A stretch of 64,000 nucleotides of DNA from Pseudomonadota bacterium (GTDB lineage Bacteria > Pseudomonadota > Alphaproteobacteria > Sphingomonadales > Sphingomonadaceae). Positions 54,704 through 63,329 of the stretch are shown here, piece after piece. The notes beneath the pieces are model-generated. The model was not told the DNA's origin. It searched no databases and was given only the letters and a program-made list of their open reading frames with translations. The stretch is taken from positions 1-64,000 of the forward strand of contig JAJZTH010000001.1 in the NCBI GenBank assembly GCA_021849075.1, read 5' to 3'. Each line of letters begins with the position of its first letter. Position 1 is the first letter of the stretch. A program made the position numbers and the translations under genes.

Positions 54704-55400
54704 CCGTCGCCAGCAGCAGGTCGCGCAAATCGGTCAGGCTGGGAAGCACCTGCGCGCAGGCAAGCACAAGTTCCTCAGTAGGTGGCAGCAGATCGGGAAC
54801 CATCACCGTCGCGATTCCGGCGGCCGTGGCTGACCGAACGCCGGCATAGCTGTCCTCCACTGCAACGGCATGCGCCGGATCGACGCCCAACCGCTGCGCC
54901 GCCAGCAGATAGGGTTCGGGATGCGGCTTGGGCCGTTCCACATCGCTACGAGTGACAATCACATCGAAATAGGGAAGCAGGCCGGTCTTCTCCAGCCGCT
55001 GCTGCGCATAGGGCGCGGCGGTGGATGTTGCCAGCGCCATTGCAATGCCGGCCTGCGCCAGATGATCGAGCAGCAGCAGCGCGCCCGGGCGCAGCGGAAT
55101 GCCAGCATCAACCGCCGCCTCGAACAGCGCGTCGCTATCGGCATAGAAGCGCGCCAGCGGAAAATCCGGCCCCATATGTTCGGCCAGCATCCGCTCATTC
55201 TCGTCGCGATGAATGCCCACCATCGACAGCAATAGCGCGTCCGACATCGGCCAGCCCAGCGCCTGCGCCGTCTGCGCAAAGGCATTGCGATGCACCGCCT
55301 CGGTTTCGAGCAGCGTGCCGTCCATGTCGAAAATCACGGCGCGGATCGGGTCCGGCAGGGTGGAAGGGGCTGGAGCGGAGGGACGATATGCGGTTGCCAT
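54699..55400 (-). CDS. HAD-superfamily phosphatase (beta-PGM-like)
   Basis: 233 residues from ATG 55400; an ATG at 55421 is possible. Motif I FDMDGTLLETE, cap domain with HRNAFAQ, motif II ALATSTAAP, motif III Lys in RPKPHPEPYLLAA and motif IV VEDSYAGVRSATAAG. Subclass I phosphatase or phosphoglucomutase; substrate unknown. Its TAG stop is inside the structured element. Confidence 0.87.
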   Translation of the reverse strand: MATAYRPSAPAPSTLPDPIRAVIFDMDGTLLETEAVHRNAFAQTAQALGWPMSDALLLSMVGIHRDENERMLAEHMGPDFPLARFYADSDALFEAAVDAGIPLRPGALLLLDHLAQAGIAMALATSTAAPYAQQRLEKTGLLPYFDVIVTRSDVERPKPHPEPYLLAAQRLGVDPAHAVAVEDSYAGVRSATAAGIATVMVPDLLPPTEELVLACAQVLPSLTDLRDLLLATD

Positions 55401-55499
55401 GCCGTCAATATGAGGGCGCATGATGCAAATTCCATTGCAAAGCGTGGCAGGGCAATTGCGCGGACTATAGTCCCCACGCAATTGCCCATGTGAACAAGC

Positions 55500-56582
55500 C
55501 TATTCCGTCACCTGCGCCGACCAGGTTCTGATCCAGCGCCATGCGCCGCGACATTCGCCCATCGCCGTCGCTTCAATCAGGCGGAAGCGGGTTCCATCCC
55601 ACACATAGGTTTCGCTGCCGCCGCAATCGCCAATACCCCGCCCCTTGGCGAAGCTCGACAATTCGGATTTCTCCGCAACCCAGCCGGCATTGACCAGCAT
55701 CGGCCGCGCTTCTTCCTCGCTCCAGCCGGGCTTACGATCGAAAGTCGCAAGGTGAAACATACGGCGGCCGGGCGTGCCGGTCGCGATCACCGGAACGGCG
55801 GTGAAATTATAGGCCCCATTGCCGCACGGCACCAGAATCAGCGTTTCGGTCTTTGACAGGCGATGCAGGTCTGGCGTCTGTGCGCTATCGCGCATTTCTC
55901 CGTCGCAGCCGGTAAATTTGCCCAGCGCCGTCAATTCTTCACGCCACAGACCGGCGGGCGCAGCGCCGCCCGGAACGACAACTCGCCGCACCATTGGCGC
56001 AACGGGCGCGGCCCGCACCGCAATCGGCCCCATGGCCCCGGTCGCGACCAGCGCCGTGCTGGTGCCGGCCCGGCCCTGTCGCGCATCCATGTACCGCAAA
56101 GCCGCGCCAGATCCGGCGAGCGAAGGCCGGCCCAGAAGGCGATTGCCCGATCGCACTTCCAGCACGCCGCCGCGCGCCATGGCGATCGCCAGCGCCGCCG
56201 CCTGCGGCCCACGCAGCGTCGCATCGCCATCGCGGCTCTGCGCGCTGGCGACCTTGCGCCCGTCGACATGGAAGCTGACATCGCCGCCGCCCTTGGCGTC
56301 GCGGCTGACCCACACTTCTGCGGCGGCATCCGGCCCGGCTTCGCGCACGACGCCGACCATCACAGGATTATCCGGCCATGTGCCGCCATCGGGCAACAAC
56401 GACACCGCCTCACATCGGTTGCGATTGTCGCAACCGATGGTCCAGTCTTTGTAGGTTTCCAGTGCGCCAGGCGTAGGCGCCGGCACGCCCATATGCGCGC
56501 CCGACGCAGCCGTCTGCGCAGCACCCAAGGCGGGCCAACCCATTGCCGTCAACGCGACAAGGAAAAAAGCTTTTGTCCCCAT
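55500..56582 (-). CDS. DUF1176 domain protein
   Basis: 360 residues. Signal peptide to about GAAQ (20-23). YKDWTIGCDNRNRCEAVSLLPDG is the typical entry of DUF1176, and ECRGAWRWIRTWSAQVTE its end. Cys pairs suggest disulfides in the periplasm. Function unknown. 67 bp after nupC on the same strand. Confidence 0.86.
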   Translation of the reverse strand: MGTKAFFLVALTAMGWPALGAAQTAASGAHMGVPAPTPGALETYKDWTIGCDNRNRCEAVSLLPDGGTWPDNPVMVGVVREAGPDAAAEVWVSRDAKGGGDVSFHVDGRKVASAQSRDGDATLRGPQAAALAIAMARGGVLEVRSGNRLLGRPSLAGSGAALRYMDARQGRAGTSTALVATGAMGPIAVRAAPVAPMVRRVVVPGGAAPAGLWREELTALGKFTGCDGEMRDSAQTPDLHRLSKTETLILVPCGNGAYNFTAVPVIATGTPGRRMFHLATFDRKPGWSEEEARPMLVNAGWVAEKSELSSFAKGRGIGDCGGSETYVWDGTRFRLIEATAMGECRGAWRWIRTWSAQVTE

Positions 56583-56649
56583 GGGTTAACCATAACGCAT
56601 CCGCATCGATAGCGGTAGAGTCCTTGTCAGACCCGCGTCCTGATTGGGA

Positions 56650-57963
56650 TCAAAGGCTTAGCATCAGTCCGGCCAGCGCCGCGCTCATCAGATTGGCCAG
56701 ACTGCCGGCGACCAGCGCCTTCAGCCCTAGCTTGGCGATCATCGGCCGCTGGTTGGGGGCCAGATTGCCCGTCACCGCCATCTGGATCGCGATCGAGCTG
56801 AAATTGGCGAAACCGCACAGCGCAAAGGTGATGATGGCGATGGTCGCGGGCGACAACGCGCCCTGCACCTGACCCAGGTTGATGTAGGCGACGAATTCGT
56901 TGAGCACGACCTTGGTGCCAAACAGGCCACCGGCGATCTGCGCTTCGTTCCAGGGGATGTTGAGCAGGTACATGACCGGCGAGAAGACATAGCCGAGCAG
57001 CATCTGGAAGCTCAGGTCAGGATAGCCGAAAAACGCGCCGATGCCGCCCAATATGCCGTTGGCCAGCGCGACCAGCGCGACAAAGGCCAGCACCATGGCG
57101 CCCACTGCGACAGCGAGTTTGACGCCCGTCTGCGCGCCCTGTGCGGCGGCCATGATAATATTGGCGGGCTTTTCCTCATCATGGGTGGCGACCGGCATCG
57201 GTTCGCCCGGCGTGGTTTCCGCGTTCAGCGCCTGCGACACCGCCGCGCTGCGCCGCGCTTCGGGCAGGTGGATGTCGTCTTCCAACGGCAGTTCGGGTTC
57301 GCGCTCCGGCTGGTCGGGCATCATGATCTTGGCCATCAGCAGGCCGCCGGGCGCGGACATGAAGCTGGCGGCGAGCAGATAATCGATCTTGATGCCCATG
57401 GAGGCATAGGCGGCCAGGATGGTGCCGGCGACACCCGCCATGCCGCTGGTCATCACCGCAAACAGTTGCGGCCCATTGAGACCCGCCAGATAGGGACGGA
57501 TGACGAGCGGGCTTTCGCTCTGCCCAACGAAGATGTTGGCCGCGGCGCACAGGCTTTCCACCTTGGACACGCCCGTCACCTTCTCGATCGCGCCACCGAC
57601 CCAGCGGACGATGAACTGCATGATGCCCAGATAGTAAAGAATGGACACCAGGCTGGCGAAGAAGATGATCACCGGCAGCGCAGCGATGGCAAAGCTGGCC
57701 CCGCCAATTTCCGGCTTGGCCAGCGGGCCGAAGATGAAATTGGTGCCCGCCTGCGCATAGCCCAGCAGATTGGCGACACCATGGGACATGCCGCCGATGA
57801 TGGCGCGCCCCGCCGGGACGTAGAGGACCAGCATCGCGATCCCCGCCTGCAACAGGAAGGCCGCACCCACCACGCGCGGCTTGATGGCGCGACGATCGGA
57901 CGACAGGGCGAAGGCGATGGCAAGGATCAGGAGAATGCCGGCAAGGCCGATGAGAAGATGCAT
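56650..57963 (-). CDS. nupC: NupC-family nucleoside transporter
   Basis: 437 residues, concentrative nucleoside transporter. GLLMAKIMMPDQPE, VGQSESPLVIRPYLAGLNGPQLFAVMTSGMAGVAGTIL, KVVLNEFVAYINLGQ and LCGFANFSSIAIQM are family signatures. Eight or more helices. Ion-coupled uptake of nucleosides. A mid-protein acidic linker (PEREPELPLEDDIHLPEARR) is longer than usual. Confidence 0.92.
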   Translation of the reverse strand: MHLLIGLAGILLILAIAFALSSDRRAIKPRVVGAAFLLQAGIAMLVLYVPAGRAIIGGMSHGVANLLGYAQAGTNFIFGPLAKPEIGGASFAIAALPVIIFFASLVSILYYLGIMQFIVRWVGGAIEKVTGVSKVESLCAAANIFVGQSESPLVIRPYLAGLNGPQLFAVMTSGMAGVAGTILAAYASMGIKIDYLLAASFMSAPGGLLMAKIMMPDQPEREPELPLEDDIHLPEARRSAAVSQALNAETTPGEPMPVATHDEEKPANIIMAAAQGAQTGVKLAVAVGAMVLAFVALVALANGILGGIGAFFGYPDLSFQMLLGYVFSPVMYLLNIPWNEAQIAGGLFGTKVVLNEFVAYINLGQVQGALSPATIAIITFALCGFANFSSIAIQMAVTGNLAPNQRPMIAKLGLKALVAGSLANLMSAALAGLMLSL

Positions 57964-58162
57964 GAAGCGCTTTCGCGGGAAATGACAAACCGCGCAACTA
58001 TATGAGCGCGGCACGCCCATGGCCAGCCGCTTCGCGCACCCGTGCGTCCAACAGCCTGAGCCAGCGCTACAAAGCCGCTACATTGGGCAATCGCCCGGAC
58101 ATGTCCGCCGCCTAATCCGCATGATCGAGGGTCCGACGATATGCAGGAAGTGGCCAAACGGG

Positions 58163-59068
58163 ATGACACAGGGTAGCGAGCTTAACGATCAGGCGCACGA
58201 CCACGGGTTGATGCACGATCTGGAACGGATGCGCGCATTGGCGCGCGAGAATATCGGCCGCCGACGGACGTTGCGGCTGCTGTTTTCGGCGAGCGGCGCG
58301 GCTTTGCTGGGCGCATGCGGCGGCGGCTCCGGTTCGTCCGACGCCTCGACCGCGACACCCACGCCGACGCCAACCCCGACACCCACTCCAACCCCCACGC
58401 CCACACCGACCGGCACATGCGTTACGGACCCGGAGGAAACCAACGGTCCCTACCCGGCCGACGGGTCCAACAGCCGCAGCGGCAGCGTGGTCAATGTTCT
58501 GGACGACAGCGGCATCGTACGCAGCGACATCCGATCGAGCTTCGGATCGTCGACCACGACCGCCAGCGGCCTCTACACCACGCTGACGATCACATTGGTC
58601 AACACCAATGGCAGCTGCGCCGCGCTGGAAGGCTATGCCATCTATATCTGGCATTGCGACATCAACGGCAAATATTCGCTCTATGACTATCCGGCGGAAA
58701 ATTTCCTGCGCGGCGTGGGCGTGACCGACGCCAATGGGCAGGTGACATTCACGACCATCTTCCCCGGCTGTTATGACGGACGCTATCCGCATATCCATTT
58801 CGAGGTCTATCCCAGCCTGGCGCGGGCCACCACCTACGCCAACCGGGTGCTCTGTTCGCAATTCGCGATGCCGGCCGCCACCTGCAACACGGTCTACGCC
58901 ACCAGCGCCTATAGCAGCAGTAAATCCAATTTCGCGGGAGAGAGCATCAGCAGCGACAATGTGTTCGGCGACAACACGACCGCGCAACAGGAAGCCATGA
59001 CCGTCAGCATGACCGGCGACACCACCAACGGCTATACCGGCACGGTGACGGTCGGCGTAGCGATCTGA
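58163..59068 (+). CDS. Intradiol dioxygenase-like Tat/lipoprotein
   Basis: 301 residues. The N-terminus has a Tat-like RRRTLRLLFSASGAALLGAC with lipobox Cys52, then a nine-unit Thr-Pro tract (66-81) as a stiff spacer. The catalytic part matches the intradiol ring-cleavage (protocatechuate 3,4-dioxygenase) fold: NGPYPADGSN, YIWHCDINGKYSLYDYP and GRYPHIHFEVYPS, giving the expected Tyr-Tyr-His-His Fe(III) set. An exported, lipid-anchored dioxygenase is unusual in location; substrate unknown. Start ATG 58163. Confidence 0.85.
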   Translation: MTQGSELNDQAHDHGLMHDLERMRALARENIGRRRTLRLLFSASGAALLGACGGGSGSSDASTATPTPTPTPTPTPTPTPTPTGTCVTDPEETNGPYPADGSNSRSGSVVNVLDDSGIVRSDIRSSFGSSTTTASGLYTTLTITLVNTNGSCAALEGYAIYIWHCDINGKYSLYDYPAENFLRGVGVTDANGQVTFTTIFPGCYDGRYPHIHFEVYPSLARATTYANRVLCSQFAMPAATCNTVYATSAYSSSKSNFAGESISSDNVFGDNTTAQQEAMTVSMTGDTTNGYTGTVTVGVAI

Positions 59069-59083
59069 ACAAAGGGCGCACGG

Positions 59084-59851
59084 ATGACTTTGCAGGAAGC
59101 GTTTTCCGCCGATATGCTGCCGCCGATGGACGGTTCGCGCATATTGGTGGTCGATGATGACGCGGATATCCGCGCGCTCCTTTCCGATTTTCTGGAACAG
59201 CATGGCTTTGCCGTGACGACGGCGGCGGACGGCGCGGCGATGGACCGCACGTTGGCCACGCAGGATTTCGACATAGCCGTGCTGGATGTGATGATGCCGG
59301 GCGAAGACGGCTTGTCGATCCTGCGCCGGCTGGCCGCGCGTGGCGGATTGCCGGTGATCATGCTGTCGGCCATCGGCAGCGATATCGACCGGATCGTCGG
59401 GCTGGAAATGGGGGCGGAGGATTATCTGCCAAAACCCTGCAATCCACGTGAATTGCTGGCGCGCATCCGCACCGTGCTGCGCCGCCATCGCCGGCAGGAA
59501 CGGGAAACGCCCGAACTCAATGGCCGCAAATTGCGCTTTGTCGGCTGGCAGATCGATATGGGCGCGCGCCTGCTAACTGATCCCGACAATGTCGTGGTGA
59601 CGCTGACCGATGGCGAATTCCGCCTGCTGCGCGCCTTTATCGAGCATCCGCGCCGCGTGCTGAGCCGCGACCAACTGCTCGACTATTCGGCAGGCAATGA
59701 CAGCGAAAGCTATGACCGGGCGATCGACGTGCAGGTCAGCCGGTTGCGCCGCAAGCTGGAGCGCAGCGCGAAAGGCGAAGGCGGCGACGAACTGGTCCGC
59801 ACCATCCGCAACGAAGGCTATATGTTCACCGCCGAGGTCCGCCCGGCGTGA
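59084..59851 (+). CDS. OmpR-family response regulator
   Basis: 255 residues. Receiver 17-130 with DDD (24-26) and phospho-Asp68 (VLDVMMPGEDG), Lys in LPKPC; DNA-binding winged helix at about 150-250 (LTDGEFRLLRAFIEHPRRVLSRDQLLDY, SYDRAIDVQVSRLRRKLE). Stop overlaps the kinase start as GTGA. Confidence 0.94.
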   Translation: MTLQEAFSADMLPPMDGSRILVVDDDADIRALLSDFLEQHGFAVTTAADGAAMDRTLATQDFDIAVLDVMMPGEDGLSILRRLAARGGLPVIMLSAIGSDIDRIVGLEMGAEDYLPKPCNPRELLARIRTVLRRHRRQERETPELNGRKLRFVGWQIDMGARLLTDPDNVVVTLTDGEFRLLRAFIEHPRRVLSRDQLLDYSAGNDSESYDRAIDVQVSRLRRKLERSAKGEGGDELVRTIRNEGYMFTAEVRPA

Positions 59852-61170
59852 GCGCGCGCCTCGACCGGTTCAATCCGTCGATCCTGACGCGCATCGTCGC
59901 CCTGCTGGCGGCCACCTTGCTGTTGGCCCTGGGCGCGATGATGCTGGTCGCCTTTCGCGGTCCCCCGCCCCATGCCCGGCCGATGATGCTGGGCGAAGCG
60001 GCCGCCCTGATGCAGGGCGGCGCGACCCCGACGGGCAGTTGGACGATCACCCGCTATCGATCCGATCCGCCGCCCCTGATCGAACCGGGGCAAAAAGACG
60101 ACCGCCGCGCCGCCGCGCAAATTGCCCGCCTGCTGGGCGCGCCGTCCGCCGACATTCGCTTATTTAAAGAAGCGCCGCCGGCACGGATGCCCGACGCGCA
60201 GATGACGCTGTTCCCACAGCCCGGTCCAGACCGGATGATGCTCCACGGCGCCTTCCTGCTGGCGCGGCGCACCGATGCGGGATGGCTGGTGGTTCAGGCA
60301 CGGCAGGGCGCCAACAGCAGCTGGTATGCGATCACCCTGTCGCTGATGGCGGGGATCTTCATCCTCTTGCTGCTGCCGGCCTATTGGGTGGCGCGGCGCA
60401 TCACCCAGCCCATTCGCCTGCTGGCCGAAGGAGCGGCGACCGAGCGGCCCGAACGTGCCGATCCTCTGCCCCTGACCGGCCCGCCTGAAGTGCGCGCGGT
60501 GGGCGCGGCCTATAACCAGATGCGCATGCGGATCGCCGACTATCTGAGCGAACGGACGGCGATGCTGGTGGCGATCGCGCATGATTTGCGCACGCCGATG
60601 ACGCGCCTGTCTTTCCGTCTGGAGCAATTGCCCGACAGTCACCGCGACAAGGCGCAGGCCGATGTCGAGGAAATGCGCGCCATGGTGACGACCCTGCTCG
60701 ATTTCATGCGCGAAGGAACGGACAGCGCGCCCCGGGTGCGGATCGACCTGTCTGCCATTGTCGAGACGCTGGCCGACGATCTGGCCGACATGGGACAGGA
60801 TGTGGCGGTAACGCACAGCGCCCGCGCCGTCATATTGGGTGATCCGGTGGCGTTGCGGCGCTGTGTCGGCAATCTGGTGGAAAATGCGGTGCGCTATGCC
60901 GGCTCGGCGCGCATCGCCATCACCATGGCGCGACGGCATGTGGCCGTGACGGTCGAGGATGACGGACCGGGCGTGCCGGATGCGACGATCGATCAGCTGT
61001 GCGAACCCTTTTATCGCGGAGAAGCCTCACGCAATCGAGAAACAGGCGGTGTGGGGCTGGGCCTGTCAATCGCACGGACCATCGCCGACAGCCATGGCGG
61101 CGCCCTCTCCTTCGCCAATCAGCCCGAAGGCGGATTGCGCGCAACCCTGACCCTGCCGCTGGACCGCTGA
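59848..61170 (+). CDS. EnvZ-type sensor histidine kinase
   Basis: 440 residues. Two membrane helices (about 13-35 and 160-181) around a 120-residue periplasmic sensor, HAMP (RRITQPIRLLAEGA), HisKA with VAIAHDLRTPMTRL (His245), N-box VGNLVENAVRYA and G-boxes DDGPGVPD, GVGLGLSIA. Partner of the overlapping OmpR-type gene. Its transcript probably ends in the structured repeat that begins 3 nt after the stop. Confidence 0.94.
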   Translation: MSARLDRFNPSILTRIVALLAATLLLALGAMMLVAFRGPPPHARPMMLGEAAALMQGGATPTGSWTITRYRSDPPPLIEPGQKDDRRAAAQIARLLGAPSADIRLFKEAPPARMPDAQMTLFPQPGPDRMMLHGAFLLARRTDAGWLVVQARQGANSSWYAITLSLMAGIFILLLLPAYWVARRITQPIRLLAEGAATERPERADPLPLTGPPEVRAVGAAYNQMRMRIADYLSERTAMLVAIAHDLRTPMTRLSFRLEQLPDSHRDKAQADVEEMRAMVTTLLDFMREGTDSAPRVRIDLSAIVETLADDLADMGQDVAVTHSARAVILGDPVALRRCVGNLVENAVRYAGSARIAITMARRHVAVTVEDDGPGVPDATIDQLCEPFYRGEASRNRETGGVGLGLSIARTIADSHGGALSFANQPEGGLRATLTLPLDR

Positions 61171-61172
61171 TC

Positions 61173-61279
61173 CTAGAGCGTAATCCGTTCATACTGAATC
61201 AGATCACGCTCTATTTTTCTTTTGTTTTCCACATTTTCCGAGCCAGCAGATGGTGCCATCTGCTTCGAAAATGCTCTAG
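61173..61279 (+). repeat. Structured intergenic element, copy B
   Basis: CTAGAGC at the left and GCTCTAG at the right are 7-bp terminal inverted repeats. Between them: imperfect hairpin 61175-61212 (AGAGCGTnATC ... GATnACGCTCT), TTTTTCTTTTGTTTTCC, outer stem CATTTTC/GAAAATG (61232-61238, 61267-61273) and inner hairpin GCAGATGG/CCATCTGC (61246-61263). Provides the TAG stop of the minus-strand gene at 61276. Partner copy at 54598-54703. Confidence 0.85.
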
Positions 61280-61749
61280 TCATCGCCCGAAAAGGCGATG
61301 GAGGACCAGGACGCCATTGCGTCCACCGCCAGAGGCGACAGACGCAGGGCGCTTCGACGGCGACTATTGGGGGATGTGCGATGTTCCAGCAGCAGGCCGC
61401 GTCGCTCCATCACGCCCACCTGCCCGACGACGATGCTCAGCGACAGGCGCAGCGTTTCGCTCAGCTGCTCCAGCGTCAGCGCCTTGCCCTCCAGTTCGGC
61501 CTGATAGAGGGCCAGCAATATGTCCCAAGCGGGGTCGGAAAACAGGTTTTGCCCGAACAGCATCGCCCGAACCCGACGCGCTTCGGCATAGCGGTTGATC
61601 GCGGCGATCTGCTCTGCGCCTTCGCCGTCCAATATCGCCGGCTCTTCCTTGCGGGCGTGGAAATTGATGAGGCAGCGTTGCAGGGCGACCACCAGATCGA
61701 CCGCCTCCTGATTGGGGGCGCTCCGGTCAGGCGGGATATGCGCGGTCAT
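61276..61749 (-). CDS. MarR-like winged-helix protein
   Basis: 157 residues from ATG 61749. Middle section DPAWDILLALYQAELEGKALTLEQLSETLRLSLSIVVGQVGVMERRGLLLEHR reads as a winged helix of MarR type. The N-terminal helix LVVALQRCLINFHARKEE may be a dimer arm. C-terminal stop is provided by the adjoining repeat element. Its start lies inside the upstream membrane-protein gene (23-nt overlap). Fourth gene of the LuxR-led set. Confidence 0.75.
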   Translation of the reverse strand: MTAHIPPDRSAPNQEAVDLVVALQRCLINFHARKEEPAILDGEGAEQIAAINRYAEARRVRAMLFGQNLFSDPAWDILLALYQAELEGKALTLEQLSETLRLSLSIVVGQVGVMERRGLLLEHRTSPNSRRRSALRLSPLAVDAMASWSSIAFSGDD

Positions 61750-62152
61750 GCGTCGCCTTCCGGTCGAGTTCGATGCCGATGATCGCAAACAGCATCAACG
61801 GAATGACCCAGACCGTACTCAGCCCTGCATAGATCATCTCTGAAAAATGGGGCAGCATCAGTGTGACGACATGGGTCAGCACCGTCATCAGTTGACAGGC
61901 GGCCGTCCAGATCGGCCAGTAGCGCCGGCTGTTCAGCATCAGCCAAACCAGACCGCAAAAAGCGCCAAGATCGACCGTCAACAGCCAGAATTGGGTGGCG
62001 TGCCACGACCCGGCCAACTGCGCCGGGATGGTGAGCAGCGCCGCTGCGACAGAGATCAGGACCAGCAACCGTCCTTCGCGTCCGCCAAAGCAGACGGCGA
62101 AGGCGCAGGTCATGATCATCAACAGCCAGAAGAAAGCCGCCAGCATCTGCAT
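61727..62152 (-). CDS. Small polytopic membrane protein
   Basis: 141 residues with about four membrane helices (QMLAAFFWLLMIMTCAFAV; LLVLISVAAALLTIPAQLAG; FWLLTVDLGAFCGLVWLML; STVWVIPLMLFAIIGIEL). No family recognised. Overlaps the MarR-like gene, so the two are translationally coupled; 54 nt after the small helical-protein gene. Confidence 0.75.
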   Translation of the reverse strand: MQMLAAFFWLLMIMTCAFAVCFGGREGRLLVLISVAAALLTIPAQLAGSWHATQFWLLTVDLGAFCGLVWLMLNSRRYWPIWTAACQLMTVLTHVVTLMLPHFSEMIYAGLSTVWVIPLMLFAIIGIELDRKATHDRAYPA

Positions 62153-62206
62153 TTCCGATTGAGAGGGGGGCCAAAGGTCATGCGGATGCCGACGGCTTCC
62201 ACCCGG

Positions 62207-62551
62207 TCAGGCGACCAGGGTCAGGTGACGCGCGGTTTCGCGTTGTTCCAGTTCCAGCCCAATGGGGCAGCCAAAGGCCGTCACTTCATGCTGGCTGCGT
62301 TCGATGCAGCGGGTGAGCAGCGCGGTGGCGCGCACCATGTCGCTGCGGCCTTCGATGATCTTGGTCGCGCTGTCGTGAATCTGCTTGATGATGCGCTGGC
62401 TTTCGCTGGCGGTCAGGCCCGATCCTTGCGACGCGGTGAGGAAGGCGGTGGTCAGCTGCGCGGCGTCGACCAGCGCATTGTCGAGCGCGGCGAAAGCCTG
62501 GCGGGTCTGGTCGGCGACGGCCTGGGTCTTGATCGGATCGAGGTTGAGCAC
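62207..62551 (-). CDS. Small helical protein, unknown
   Basis: 114 residues, mostly amphipathic helix (KTQAVADQTRQAFAALDNALVD; ESQRIIKQIHDSATKIIEG; VRATALLTRCIERSQ). No signal or membrane segment. AAGGAGATGAC precedes the ATG at good spacing, supporting a real gene. Lies between the membrane LuxR-type regulator and the membrane protein. Confidence 0.7.
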   Translation of the reverse strand: MLNLDPIKTQAVADQTRQAFAALDNALVDAAQLTTAFLTASQGSGLTASESQRIIKQIHDSATKIIEGRSDMVRATALLTRCIERSQHEVTAFGCPIGLELEQRETARHLTLVA

Positions 62552-62618
62552 AAGTCATCTCCTTCACACGCGCCCTACCCCGGGCGGTGCGTCTTTCAGC
62601 ATGGCGATTTGGGTAGGA

Positions 62619-63119
62619 TCAACCCAGGACCCTGAAGGCCCCACTGATGAGCAGCAGCAATGTGACGACACCAGCGCCGGTCAGAACGGCGGCGCGGATC
62701 ATCGCCAATATGCGGCCATCGATGCTCAGTTCATTGGTCGATCCCCCTAGCGGCGGGCCGAAGGCGAGGATGCGGCGTAGGAGCGTCTTTGGCTCCTTCT
62801 GCGCATCCGGCCTGTCCGGCTGATCCATGGATGACGCAGGTTCGGGATCGGAGGCAAGCGGCTGCGGCTGATATATCAAAGGCTGATATGTGTCGATTTG
62901 GGGCGGGCGTTGTTCGACCGAAACGAACAAGCGGGCCGCTTCCTTCCGATTGGGCACGCCGAACTTGCGCAGACTGGTGCGGACGCGCTGATCGACCGTA
63001 TGCTCCGACACATGGAGCTGGCGCGCGATTTCCTTGGAATTGAAGCCCTGCGCCACCAGGCGCAGGCACTGCTTTTCCCCCTCGCTCAAGGCCGGAAGGG
63101 TATCCGCCACGTCCGTCAT
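62619..63119 (-). CDS. LuxR-type HTH protein with C-terminal membrane anchor
   Basis: 166 residues. A GerE/LuxR helix-turn-helix is at the very N-terminus (LSEGEKQCLRLVAQGFNSKEIARQLHVSEHTVDQRVRTSLRKFGVPNRKEAARLF, 11-65), with no sensor domain before it. A Pro/Gln linker (66-110) leads to a predicted membrane helix at 143-162. The DNA-binding head would therefore be tethered to the inner membrane. Likely regulates its own cluster; release by proteolysis or membrane-state sensing are both possible. Confidence 0.85.
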   Translation of the reverse strand: MTDVADTLPALSEGEKQCLRLVAQGFNSKEIARQLHVSEHTVDQRVRTSLRKFGVPNRKEAARLFVSVEQRPPQIDTYQPLIYQPQPLASDPEPASSMDQPDRPDAQKEPKTLLRRILAFGPPLGGSTNELSIDGRILAMIRAAVLTGAGVVTLLLLISGAFRVLG

Positions 63120-63276
63120 TCCTCCTGAACAGGTTCCTGCCGGTCAACCCACGACCGGCGACCCGGAACCCAGCCCACCCATTTCACATATGTCGACACA
63201 AGGTTGCGATTCGGTTCGCCTATAGACCTTAAGTGGCATGATGGGACGCGAATGCGCAATGAGGATGGCGTTAAGC

Positions 63277-63308
63277 AGAAAAGGCCGGCGCCTCGCGGCA
63301 CCGGCCTT
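63277..63308 (-). terminator. Terminator of the flavin monooxygenase gene
   Basis: AAGGCCGGCGCC (63281-63292) pairs with GGCACCGGCCTT (63297-63308), one G-T pair. TTTTCT follows on the minus strand. 21 nt past the stop codon. Confidence 0.85.
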
Positions 63309-63329
63309 CATCATGCACAAGATTGGCAA

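Noticed and set aside
58366-58412. Frameshift or artefact at the Thr-Pro tract
   Set aside because: The frame is continuous on both sides with a sensible lipoprotein and catalytic domain; codons vary within the tract, which argues for a real coding repeat.
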